This document shows, piece by piece, positions 47,501 through 59,315 of a stretch of 64,000 nt of DNA. How positions within the stretch are numbered: position 1 is the first letter of the stretch; every line of letters begins with the position of its first letter. Under the pieces are notes generated by a model. That model saw only the letters and a list, made by a program, of their open reading frames with translations. It ran no database searches and was not told where the DNA came from. The stretch covers positions 7,254,001 to 7,318,000 of the forward strand of contig NC_079878.1 of NCBI RefSeq assembly GCF_029227915.1, written 5' to 3'. Position numbers and translations under genes: made by a program. This DNA is from Hydractinia symbiolongicarpus (lineage: Eukaryota; Cnidaria; Hydrozoa; Anthoathecata; Hydractiniidae).

Positions 47501-50500
47501 TTAGTATTGTCTTTCAGCAATCCATTTGTTTGATCCACAAGAAAGATTCCTTTCCCTTGATTTCTTCCTGATGGCTTATATATCCATATATCACCGGCTA
47601 CATGGAAAACATTAGGACCGGTCACAGTATGTGATCGAAGTATGCGAGTTATGTAAAATACGAAATATTTATTCACTTCGCTTTCTTACTTGCTAATTCT
47701 GATTCTTATTTTTTCAGATATAAAAATATATTTATTTATTCACTTGTTTGCTCTTTTACTTATCTGAGCTTAGTTTACATTAAAAAAGGTGTTGCAACTG
47801 TCGTCAAATGTTTCGTTGCGCGACGGTCTTGTAACCATCATGCATGTTGTGAATTTTGTTTACAAACATTTTGCGGGAAAAAACTTGAAATCAAAATTAC
47901 ATGAAATAAAAAGCAGAATAAAAAGTTGCAGAGCAGTCGTCCGACCCACAAAAAACGTGTTTCTGAAGAATATTTATCGTGCAACATGTAACACGACTGT
48001 CGTGTCAGATAAAGTGGTGACAAAATTTCCAATGGGTCAGCAAGACAAAATACTTTTTCGAAAATCAAGCAATACTGTGTTTTTTAGAAGTGTAGGAAAA
48101 AATACTTGCATCTGAAAGCTTTTACAAACTTTGACTTTTCTTCATTCAAGAAGTATGTCTCACTGAAAAAGTCGCCAACCTTCAACGCTTTCTCCCTAAA
48201 AAAAAAACAGTGAAGGCATTCCCAGGATTCCATATATTCCATCGTTATACATGATTTTATGCACCATCAGAAATACAAAGATGCAAAGAAATATCCTTGA
48301 AACAGTTGACGATTGAGAATAATGCCCGTTCTGCCAAGGCATAGAAGCGAAAATCAAATCGAGATATTACACAACCAAGTAATGAAGCATACATGTTTGA
48401 ATTTCGAAAAAGTTATGGCACCCAAAACATTTATTTCTACTAACACACGACGAAAATAAAATAAAAAAACCTTGATTTCGTTACTTTTCCTTTCATAAAC
48501 TTGTCGTAGTCTCTCAGTGTTTCTAGCAGTCCAGTTTTTGTCGTCAAACAACCTATTCCTGGTATGTGATTCACAATCTGCTGACCTAGAAAGTGAAAGA
48601 CAAACTAAATATAGAGCGATAAAAATAAAGTATTTGCTAAAATTGACATGTAATCAGGTGACACTAAGCACGGTTCGATGGGAGAGAATATACTTTAAAG
48701 TTATTTTTCTTTCACTCCATAGCATCTTATTCACACAGTTTGATCTCATTTCTTACCAGGAAATTTGCAGACAAAAAGTTTGACAGCCACTTCTCTCCCC
48801 TTTTATTTCGTGAGCACAAAACCATGTTCATCATACGTGAGAACATGACCCCGCATAACTTCGATGGTTATCAGTTAGTTACCATGACATCAACAACATG
48901 TTCAGAATTTGTTGCACCCACCATTCATGAACATTAACTTACTGCATAATTCCAGGAAGTATAAAATTGTGAAAAAAAAACTAATTTTACCCGGTAAAAA
49001 TGTTGCATAATTTATCTGGTTTTTGATCTCCACCCATTTCAAGAAGAAATCTCTATGATTTTTTGATCTCGTTAGCCCAAATGAAAGTAGATGATTCTCA
49101 ATTCTAAAAGAAAGGATGGGTAAATAAGAGAAAGAGATACTTTAACAACAAGGATTTAAAAAAGTGACGGAATTTGAATCTCAAAGGTACCAATATCAAA
49201 ACATTCTAAATTATCCTGTTAGTCATTTTTTTTTATAAAATCGTTCTCTTTTATACGTTATCTAACCTCCCTTTTAAATCAATCTTTTACTTATTACGAC
49301 ATCTTGCCAGTTAAACCATTTCTTATATAAAATACTCCAATAAAATTGGGAAGTTGAGTTTTTCAGATTTCATTCAACTAAAACATCTTTGCTATATGTG
49401 GAAGCTGGACCTGAACCTAATTTATTTATTTATTTCGAATGTTAAGAATCTTACGTACATAGCAACACCATTATTTCCACCAATAAAAAACTTTCCTCCA
49501 TAAGCGAAAATGGAAAGCTTCTTTGCTTTTTCTTTCACGACAGGCGGCTCATCGTTAAAATTATTTTGATTTGAAGGAGATTGGACACTGGTATCTAAAT
49601 TCAAAATTAAAACACAAAGATCAAAATTGCTACACATTATTCGAGCCTCGGTTTATTTTTGTGCCAAACTGAATTCCCCAAGTAACAAAAATGTTCAGAG
49701 TTCTGCAAGTTATTGTAAGTCGATCAGTACTTTAACTCGCTTTATTTTGCACACAACCATTTTTAGCGAAGAAAAATCTAGGCTTAAAACAACGCAACAT
49801 GTATTTACGAAATAAAAAAAATGCGTGAAACTAATTTGCCAGGCATCTAAATGCATGTTTATGTATTTTAATTAACTAGTTGTTAGCCCGTGAAAAATAA
49901 ACAAGAATTCGCCTGTCGTACATATTTCCCGCCTCGGTATTTCGTGCATCTTTATTCGCCTGTTAACATGAAGCAATAAAACTGCTCTGCGAGAAAGATG
50001 CGACGCAACCATTTTTTTAGAAAAGACAAACTGAAAATCAAATTTTAACGATTATTTCTATTCCTCTCTGTATTTAGTGTTGCCGAAACTAACATTGTAA
50101 AATTCAGAAATGAGCGCAATAAACTAGATGGACGTAAAATTAACATGCACGCAAAATTTCAGTGAACTAAGGTACTTTTTGATTCAAGAAATAAAATAAC
50201 TTGGTAGCGCAAACATCCGTAAATTATTCTGAACATAATTTCACACCCACAGCAAATCTGAAAGACATTTTTACCTTAGAAAGCGATTTACATCCAGTTT
50301 ACACTGAGAATATTTTAAAGTAAAACTGAAACAAATTTGTTTGGTACAAAACACTACTCACATATTTGCTTGGAATCCTCTCCATCACACTCATCCTGAC
50401 TTTGTGCAAATATTGAATGTTTGTTGTGATCAGCGTATTTTGTAATCGTCCATGGATGTTCAACACAATGGCTATAAGTAAAATTTACAATTTTTTCCGT

Positions 50501-53500
50501 TATACAAAATTCAAATCAAGTGGCCACCCTATCTTTTTCATTTCTTGCATATGTTTTTTAGTTAACCCTAACGAAAATCAAATCGAGATATTACACAACC
50601 AAGTAATGAAGCATACATGTTTGAATTTCGAAAAAGTTATGGCACCCAAAACATTTATTTCTACTAACACACGACGAAAATAAAATAAAAAAACCTTGAT
50701 TTCGTTACTTTTCCTTTCATAAACTTGTCGTAGTCTCTCAGTGTTTCTAGCAGTCCAGTTTTTGTCGTCAAACAACCTATTCCTGGTATGTGATTCACAA
50801 TCTGCTGACCTAGAAAGTGAAAGACAAACTAAATATAGAGCGATAAAAATAAAGTATTTGCTAAAATTGACATGTAATCAGGTGACACTAAGCACGGTTC
50901 GATGGGAGAGAATATACTTTAAAGTTATTTTTCTTTCACTCCATAGCATCTTATTCACACAGTTTGATCTCATTTCTTACCAGGAAATTTGCAGACAAAA
51001 AGTTTGACAGCCACTTCTCTCCCCTTTTATTTCGTGAGCACAAAACCATGTTCATCATACGTGAGAACATGACCCCGCATAACTTCGATGGTTATCAGTT
51101 AGTTACCATGACATCAACAACATGTTCAGAATTTGTTGCACCCACCATTCATGAACATTAACTTACTGCATAATTCCAGGAAGTATAAAATTGTGAAAAA
51201 AAAACTAATTTTACCCGGTAAAAATGTTGCATAATTTATCTGGTTTTTGATCTCCACCCATTTCAAGAAGAAATCTCTATGATTTTTTGATCTCGTTAGC
51301 CCAAATGAAAGTAGATGATTCTCAATTCTAAAAGAAAGGATGGGTAAATAAGAGAAAGAGATACTTTAACAACAAGGATTTAAAAAAGTGACGGAATTTG
51401 AATCTCAAAGGTACCAATATCAAAACATTCTAAATTATCCTGTTAGTCATTTTTTTTTATAAAATCGTTCTCTTTTATACGTTATCTAACCTCCCTTTTA
51501 AATCAATCTTTTACTTATTACGACATCTTGCCAGTTAAACCATTTCTTATATAAAATACTCCAATAAAATTGGGAAGTTGAGTTTTTCAGATTTCATTCA
51601 ACTAAAACATCTTTGCTATATGTGGAAGCTGGACCTGAACCTAATTTATTTATTTATTTCGAATGTTAAGAATCTTACGTACATAGCAACACCATTATTT
51701 CCACCAATAAAAAACTTTCCTCCATAAGCGAAAATGGAAAGCTTCTTTGCTTTTTCTTTCACGACAGGCGGCTCATCGTTAAAATTATTTTGATTTGAAG
51801 GAGATTGGACACTGGTATCTAAATTCAAAATTAAAACACAAAGATCAAAATTGCTACACATTATTCGAGCCTCGGTTTATTTTTGTGCCAAACTGAATTC
51901 CCCAAGTAACAAAAATGTTCAGAGTTCTGCAAGTTATTGTAAGTCGATCAGTACTTTAACTCGCTTTATTTTGCACACAACCATTTTTAGCGAAGAAAAA
52001 TCTAGGCTTAAAACAACGCAACATGTATTTACGAAATAAAAAAAATGCGTGAAACTAATTTGCCAGGCATCTAAATGCATGTTTATGTATTTTAATTAAC
52101 TAGTTGTTAGCCCGTGAAAAATAAACAAGAATTCGCCTGTCGTACATATTTCCCGCCTCGGTATTTCGTGCATCTTTATTCGCCTGTTAACATGAAGCAA
52201 TAAAACTGCTCTGCGAGAAAGATGCGACGCAACCATTTTTTTAGAAAAGACAAACTGAAAATCAAATTTTAACGATTATTTCTATTCCTCTCTGTATTTA
52301 GTGTTGCCGAAACTAACATTGTAAAATTCAGAAATGAGCGCAATAAACTAGATGGACGTAAAATTAACATGCACGCAAAATTTCAGTGAACTAAGGTACT
52401 TTTTGATTCAAGAAATAAAATAACTTGGTAGCGCAAACATCCGTAAATTATTCTGAACATAATTTCACACCCACAGCAAATCTGAAAGACATTTTTACCT
52501 TAGAAAGCGATTTACATCCAGTTTACACTGAGAATATTTTAAAGTAAAACTGAAACAAATTTGTTTGGTACAAAACACTACTCACATATTTGCTTGGAAT
52601 CCTCTCCATCACACTCATCCTGACTTTGTGCAAATATTGAATGTTTGTTGTGATCAGCGTATTTTGTAATCGTCCATGGATGTTCAACACAATGGCTATA
52701 AGTAAAATTTACAATTTTTTCCGTTATACAAAATTCAAATCAAGTGGCCACCCTATCTTTTTCATTTCTTGCATATGTTTTTTAGTTTAGGGCAATTTTG
52801 ACATTACTTTATCAAGAAATGAGCTTGTGTTGATGTTACCTGAAAAAAGGAATTTTGTAGAAAAGAAAAATTGGCGGATTTGGCGGAATTGACAAAAAAT
52901 CCGCGAAATTAAATTCACGCCATTTTCGTCAAGAAAATTATTTGCTGCCAAAATTTCTTTCCCTAAGGTATTTAATTCACTTTTATTTTTAACAATAAAT
53001 GTTACTGCGTCGTTGCTTTTAAATCGAAAACGACTTATTAGCTTGACCAAATTTCTGAAAAATGTATACTAAAGCAAAAGTTTCTCAATGAAGAAAGAAA
53101 ATAACAAAGGTGTGTATTTTTAATTAGTCATGATAGCTAGAACTTGTGTTAAAGGGTATTATATAATGATTTATATAATTGTAATAAGATAATTGTTAAT
53201 ATATATTCAAAAGTTTAATTAAAACAACATTTCACAAGTTAACTTAAGAAGAAAATGTTTTACCAACAAACCTTCTACAAATCCCATTTAACCATGTGTC
53301 AATAGATTTAAAATGGTATGTCATGGAGTGGTAACTTTTGGCGGTAAATTGAAAGGAGTCGTGTATTTCAACTCTAAACACGAATGTAGCAAGTGTCTTT
53401 GTACAAAAGAAGATTAAATAATTATTCTATTTGCTCTAAAAATTGTACAGGACTAGCAACTGCCTAAATAATCAAAATAAAAAAGTCTCGACATTAATAA

Positions 53501-55192
53501 AGCAAACAAAAATGACCAATAAATACAATGTTTAATTCATTACGAGTTATTTCAAAAATAAACTCATGAATGGAATGTTTCTACTTTCCATCTTTCCATC
53601 TAGAACCAATTGTCTTCTCGCCTTCACCAACCCATATTTCAACATGAACCATATTGTGTGAATGAACCTTTGCTATAATAAAAGAATATTTTTTCCTCAA
53701 CTTTGATTAAAAAAGTTAGATACGTTAAAACCACAGGGCGTTTGGTCCCACGTTATAACACTGGAGTAACAAGTAGCATAAACAGGTTTCGTTAAGAAAG
53801 AGGTATAGTTATAGGTAAAAAGTGTTTTATTGTAATTTTGTCCAGATGCTTATCCATGTCGGCCAACTGATATCTATAAATTTCCCCTGGGTTAAATCTG
53901 GGATAAATTTCCCCTGCGTTATTACTCATATTTGAGAAAGTAGCAAATGTAATTAAAAACAGGTTTCAACATGTTACGTGAACAATTTACTTACATTTCT
54001 TGTTGACATAAATTCCTGATATAAAAACCAAATCACCAGGTTTTAAATCTTCTTTCTTAATTAAATTTGGTAGGGTATCATACTACGAAAAAAAAGAAAA
54101 GCAGTCATAAAAGTTATTAACTACTGACCATACCTTTGAATATAGCCAGATTTAAATTATGGTTAACCTGGTAGGCTTGGTTCCAAGGACCAATGCAAAA
54201 TCCAAATTCATCTCGCAAATCTAGAAGAACTTGGCGTACCAATGCACAGCAGTCAAGAAATAATGGTGAGTTGTATTCTTCACCTGAGGAAAAAAAGAGG
54301 CTAAAAATGGCAACAATTTCTTGTTGTGAAAAATGCTCTGTAAGCGTTGATGTGCATTTTTATGTCATAGAAAAAACAACAAAAGATGATAAAATTGACT
54401 AATAAATAGAATATATAGGACAGGCTGAAAATTATTATTGTCAACACATGAAATTGATTATCCACACCATCAGTGATGAGAAGTAACCAAAAATGCAAAT
54501 GAATGTGTAAGAACATTAATTTTCACGTGCTTTTATTTTTGCAAATTAGATCTTTGTTTCATGCGGATTTATTTTTGCCCAAAGACGAATAAATGTTTAT
54601 CTTACTTTCTGGACTATGAGGTTTTTGACTATATGGCACTCCAATGTATTTTTTGGCTTGATTGATAAACTTTTGACGCAGCAAAGCTTTTTCTTCCAGA
54701 GTTCGATTAATGTTCACTTCTTTGTATTTCCTGATTTGTTTTAGAACTTTCTAAAAATCAAGGGTAAGAAAATGACAAAAAATTACATTTCGTCACTATG
54801 ACCTCCTATCGTACATAACTTTCATGTAAAGATATGTCTTCCTGCAGACAATTTTGAAATTTAAAGTTATATTATTGAATGGTTTCATAAAAAGGTTGCT
54901 GTTACTACAAAAGAAAAGTCTTGTTTAACTATTATTTTATGACAAATATTTATTAACAAACAGACGTGTTTTATAAAAAAACATTACATCTAGAATATAC
55001 ATTAAACAGATGTGGCCTATTGCAAAATTTTAATGTTTTTTATCTACTAGTTATATTAGTTTACAAAACGTATATACTGCAGAGAAGCACCTAATATGAT
55101 CTTTCCTGCTTCAATGAAAAAGTTCTACAAACACTTACCTTCTTTTTTAATCTGAATTTTTCAAAAGCTTCCTGCAAAGAGTCTTCAGCCAT
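41515..55192 (-). CDS. TTLL10: TTLL10-type tubulin ligase-like protein with NlpC/P60-like N-terminal domain
   Basis: Minus-strand exons: 55192-55139, 54750-54606, 54283-54168, 54082-53995, 53672-53585, 53373-53272, 52695-52586, 51818-51683, 51327-51215, 50809-50709, 48191-48110, 47597-47459, 45937-45766, 45293-45153, 43342-43226, 42917-42824 and 41648-41515. With one copy of the duplicated exons the product is 643 residues and every phase fits. Residues 60-200 look like an NlpC/P60 papain-like fold: LDCCALV (Cys78), KPGDLVF, and HVEIWVG (His144). The TTL domain follows: QIVNHIPG, IWIYKPSGRNQGKGIF (ATP site, K386), NGYKFDVRVYMLI, LTNQ, and WLIEVNINPALH (metal-binding Glu573 and Asn575). TTLL10 family members are tubulin polyglycylases, with cilia as the usual site of action. 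Whether this protein glycylates, and what the Cys/His domain does, is unknown. As assembled, the gene carries a second copy of four exons that would break the frame. Confidence 0.88.
41948..42072 (+). mobile_element. Short Helitron-like element
   Basis: It begins TCTATATTATTGTAACAG after host A and ends CCGTGGATTTATCCACAGG...CACCGACTAG|T. It matches 25255-25382 in length and interior. It lies inside an intron of the TTLL10-like gene, antisense to it. Confidence 0.65.
44044..44168 (-). mobile_element. Short Helitron-like element, minus-strand array unit 3
   Basis: Read on the minus strand it starts TCTCTATAATAATAGCCG directly after the CTAG of the next unit and ends with a hairpin and GATTAG. 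It is shorter than its neighbours. Confidence 0.6.
44169..44342 (-). mobile_element. Short Helitron-like element, minus-strand array unit 2
   Basis: 174 bp, minus strand: start TCTCTATAATAATAGCCG, end CCCGTGGATTTTTCCACGGGCTAACGACTAG-type tail. It is nearly identical to the next unit. Confidence 0.65.
44343..44516 (-). mobile_element. Short Helitron-like element, minus-strand array unit 1
   Basis: 174 bp, with minus-strand start after host A (44517) and end CACGTGCTAACGACTAG. It is nearly identical to unit 2, apart from the changed hairpin base and a few substitutions. Confidence 0.65.
48348..50563. repeat. Tandem duplication, copy 1 (2,216 bp)
   Basis: Every part I compared is identical to 50572-52787 at an offset of 2,224 bases. 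It contains second copies of four TTLL10-like exons: 50471-50362, 49594-49459, 49103-48991 and 48585-48485 (minus strand). An 8-base spacer (AACCCTAA) separates the copies. Confidence 0.95.
50572..52787. repeat. Tandem duplication, copy 2 (2,216 bp)
   Basis: Partner of 48348-50563. It holds exons 52695-52586, 51818-51683, 51327-51215 and 50809-50709 of the TTLL10-like gene. Both outer breakpoints fall in introns. Confidence 0.95.
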
Positions 55193-56052
55193 TTTATATT
55201 TGATGCTATAAGAAAACTAATAACATAAAGAAAAAGAGCAGAATTGTTCGTTATGACACACTTCATTGGTTGCAATTAAAATGAACAAATAAGAAGTTAA
55301 AAGCAAAGCATAAAGCAATCCAACACAATATCTATATTTTGTAGTAAACCTGCATAGGAGCTTTTTATTATGGACGAATGGAACTTGAACTAATTATTAC
55401 ATACTCACACATGATACATTTATCGGTGAAAAAACAGTTAACGTTGACAAAATTATGGACTTGGTGACCATGTTTTACCAAATTTAATTAATTCCCCCAA
55501 ATGAACATGCGTAAAAACCATAAATAAATGATTTTGTACTAGCTTCCCTTTTGTGTATATGCTTAAGTACACTTTAAATTTTATGCATCAAATTATGTTA
55601 TTTCTTCAAATGTATGACCATCCAAAATATGATGTTCACTTTGTTTTTGTAATATTTAAAAATAGAAAATGCATGAATGGGAAACAAAAATTGAAGGATA
55701 GAAAAAATTGCAAAAATGTTGGTTGGTTGGTTAAAAATGACCAAATTTAGTTGTTATTAACCAAATTTAACTTTTAGGCATTTTTTAGCCTGATTGTTAT
55801 TTTTTTCTTCTTAAGAGCCAATTTCTATGAGGACCAGGCAGTGCCTGATAGTAAAATTTTTATTTATCTTTATTTTTAGATATCTCATAGTATCCATTAA
55901 GTAAAGCAAATTTCTAAAAACTTTGGGATTCAGCTAGTTATTTTTTAAGCATTTATCAGCTTGATTGTTATTGTTTTCTTCTTATTAGGAAGAACACAAC
56001 ATCAATTATATAAATAAATTTTTTGTCCAGCAACATAGTTTTATTTAACTTA
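55193..56052. other. Upstream flank of the TTLL10-like gene
   Basis: AT-rich. It should hold the promoter of the minus-strand gene. I saw no clear TATA box or upstream exon. Confidence 0.4.
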
Positions 56053-56668
56053 TCTATATAATAATACGCTAAGTGTGTCTGTGTGTCTGTGACATGCAAA
56101 TTTCTTCATTTTCCTTTTCGTTGCCGAAAAATGCATCTCTAATATGTCAAATTTTCTGACGTTACGGCGCGACGAAAATAACACTACTTTAACATCAATA
56201 TCCTATACTAAATTAATGAAGCCATCACAGTGCACCTAAAACTTTGAGGCCAAATAACTAGGAAACGAGGTGGTGACGTCAATGATTTTTTACCGCGTGG
56301 GTAACTAGGGACCACCTAGGATCAATTTGGGTTATTTTCCCAAACCTGGGTCCACGAATCCGTTTCGGAATGGACGGGTTGATGACGTCATCAAAAAATC
56401 TTCAAACCTTGTGTGATTGCGGGTCTTTGCTGACATCAGCCAAATTTTCAAACCCTTTTATTTCCTTATACGTTCGTCGAAAACCCATGATCCTATACAT
56501 TTTTCTCATGAGGGTTTTAGCCTCTACACATTACAGGCAACCAATAAACTAAACTTCGCTAATTCTTTTTTGTATCTGCACTGCTGACGTCAGCAAAAAG
56601 TCTAAAATAATCAATTTTTACATTGTCCTCCTGCCTAAGTGGATTTTTCCACGGGCTTTATCGACTAG
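56053..56668 (+). mobile_element. Non-autonomous Helitron, solo copy
   Basis: It starts TCTATATAATAATACGCTAAG after host A and ends GTGGATTTTTCCACGGGCTTTATCGACTAG before host T. It is closest to array copies 3 and 4. Confidence 0.85.
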
Positions 56669-56726
56669 TTTATTATATATACTTATAGTTTGATTTGGAC
56701 AGAGGACATTCGCAGAAAATATAGAT

Positions 56727-56759
56727 AATTGCATAGGCACAAAACTTGCCTATGCAATT
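56727..56759. repeat. Perfect 13-bp inverted repeat with 7-base loop
   Basis: AATTGCATAGGCA, then CAAAACT, then TGCCTATGCAATT. It lies just past the solo Helitron. Confidence 0.9.
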
Positions 56760-57425
56760 TATATTTAAATCCTTTTTGCATATTGATATGTTTGTTTTTA
56801 CGCTATTTGTAACATGTGAAGATTTGAAATTATGCCCCAGACTCGAGGTTATGAATGCCTTTAAAAGCACACAAGGGGCCACCGTCAAAAATATGTTTGG
56901 TTAGCGTCATTTCTAATTACAAAAAAATTGAAAAATACTATATTTCGCAGCCGTATTTTGTTATTCGTTTTAAATGTACGCCAGTTGTATTTTTAGCCTC
57001 TGATTCAAGTTTGATTTTTGTCAGTCAATGTTGTTCCCATGGTTTACGCTTGTATTGGCATATAAATGCGAAGCAGGAAAATATAGCACTTCTAAAATTA
57101 TTCAAGATTTTAAATATTTAAAATCCGGGATCTTATGATGTCATAAGTAAGTTTTAACCTAAGAACTAAGTTTAACTTTATTTTTAGACAGGTTAAAGGT
57201 TCTTAACCTGTTTCACTCCACTGTTAAAGCTGCTATATAAAGTGGTATATTTCTTCTGATACTTAAGAAAGTTCTTATATAAATATCATTACTATGTTTT
57301 TATGCATGAATATCTACATAGAAACGTTACATGCCGAATTTTGTGTGGCCATTTTGTGCGCGCATGAAGCCGCCATGTTTGTTATGATGCTTTTCCCAGA
57401 ATCACGCCACGGCAACTTACTACTC

Positions 57426-57489
57426 ATTGGTTGCAATGTATAAAAAATCTATACATCGATTGGTTGTTCAGCCGCCCGCAGAATTCGAA
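57426..57489 (+). promoter_or_regulatory. CCAAT-CCAAT-CHR cell-cycle promoter module
   Basis: Two inverted CCAAT boxes (ATTGG at 57426-57430 and 57459-57463) are spaced 33 bp apart. A CHR-type TTCGAA follows at 57484-57489. The ATG of the CDCA3-like gene is 115 bp further on. In vertebrates this arrangement (NF-Y sites plus a CHR bound by MuvB complexes) drives G2/M genes. The role here is inferred from spacing and from the gene behind it. Confidence 0.6.
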
Positions 57490-57603
57490 ATTTTTTACAA
57501 AATGGTAGTCGTTATAACATAAACAAGCGCATTTACGAATCAGTTTATACTGGTTATTTTGATCAAATTTTTTGTAGTGTTAGTCACACATGTACATTTG
57601 AAA

Positions 57604-59315
57604 ATGGGTGCAGGAGATTCAAAACCTGATGGCATGAATACCCCAGAGACTCCTCATTTTGCTGAATATGCCAAATTATTTAACCTTACAGAAGACCCAA
57701 GATCGCCAACTGGCTCAAGAACGCCAATTTTAGTACAGAATACCTTGATTGATCCACGTTCTCCAAATAGTGACGCAGACAGAACACCAATCTTTTCAAT
57801 TCCGGAGCCGATATCTCCATTTGTCAGGTATTTAGCAAGCTTTAGAATATACATGTATAGCTACGAAAAATTTATATATATATAACTTGAAATAAAAAAT
57901 GTTTTATTAGATGCTTTAAAATTCTTGTTTCTTAAAAGTACGTATCTGCGTTGCAGCTTTTAAATGATGCTCAAAAATCCTGGCAGAGAAATTTATGATT
58001 TAAAATAAAATTTCAACGTGGATACCCCACTTATATACACTGTGCACAGTGTCTGCATTGTAGCTTTTATATGATACGAAGAAAAGTTTGTGCAAGAAAA
58101 GACTGGGAATTAAAGATTGCGAATTGATGGTGAAAAAATCGTAAATTGTAGAACTAAAGATTGCGAATTGGTGATACAATCATGAAATTGTGGAATTAAA
58201 GATTGTGAATCTGATATTTTATCAAGAAATTGTGGAATTTAAAATTTCGAATTAAAGCAATGATCCATTAATTTTTCCACAAAATCACTTGATAATTTTT
58301 TCACCTCTGTGCATTTTTAATCGTTTACACAAACTTTTTTGTTTTTATTGTGTCGCATTTCAAAGCTGGTGTATTGAACGATTTGGTAAAAGCAGGGTGA
58401 ATTCCAGCATTCTCAGTAGCTGTTAAACAGCTTTTTCCTAAATAAAATTTATCCCAAATTTCCCAATTTATCAGGGGAGCTAATTATATTCACTACAAAA
58501 TATGCAACTTAGAGCCCATTTTATGCAAGTTGTAAAGGAATTAGATTTTAATAATAAACAAAATTTATAGTTTAGTGTAGTAACCCTAATTAATTTTTAT
58601 TGCGTATTTAGAAAAGGGAAAAACATGATAAAATAAATATAGAAATAAGAAAAAGAAATTGAATGTAAAGAAAGTTGTACAAGCTATGTATAGTGTGTTT
58701 TTATGGATTTTCCATATTATATAGCTTAAAGTTAAGTTGTTACAATTTGTTCATAAATGACAATAATTTTTTTTATTAACTTTTAGGTTCAAATTGGACA
58801 ATCCTATCTATCAGGACTCGCCGCTTTCAATCGAAAAATCAGGTGCACCTACAAAAGATGTTTGTAACAACGCTGTTGTTGAGGAATTTGAAAACTTAGA
58901 AATCGAAAATAAAGAGGATAAGAAAGAACAGATTACGACAGACAACGATGTATCATCTAGTGTTAACAAGGAAGAAGACGGCTTTAAAATTAAGAAGCGA
59001 AGTATTTCTAAGAATTTAGGAAGAACAAAAGCAAAGCAGTCACTACTGAAAACAGCTCTGTTTCAACCGTATATGGATAAAGAAAACAGTGTAGAACTTC
59101 CACAAAAACAAAGCCAAGATTTAACCCCCAAAAGAGCAACTCCTTTACAGTCCAAAAACGACTTTGTCATCGTAAACAAGAACATTATTAAGGACACGGA
59201 AAGCAGCGAGGAGAAAATTTCCAGACAAAAACTAAAAGGAAGCCAAAAGAATAAATGTGGTTTGTCAACAAGAAAAAACTGGATTGTTGCTGATAAAGAA
59301 AATGTTCTGTTTTAA
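57604..59315 (+). CDS. CDCA3: CDCA3/Tome-1-like mitotic entry regulator
   Basis: Exons 57604-57827 and 58787-59315, joined in phase 2, give 250 residues. The N-terminus MGAGDS fits the N-myristoylation pattern (Gly2, Ser6), as in vertebrate CDCA3. Two DPRSP motifs (residues 31-35 and 50-54) are each followed by RTPI (39-42 and 60-63), the family's hallmark spacing. A long acidic and Lys-rich, probably disordered, middle carries two KEN boxes (173-175 and 245-247, the latter at the extreme C-terminus). CDCA3 promotes mitotic entry by aiding Wee1 destruction and is itself destroyed through APC/C-Cdh1, which reads KEN boxes. The ATG at 57604 was chosen over an in-frame upstream start because it creates the myristoylation site. 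Confidence 0.85.

Noticed and set aside
48354-48551. Minus-strand frame of 65 codons, present twice (also 50578-50775)
   Set aside because: It is in a different frame from the real exon at 48585-48485 and runs on into the intron.
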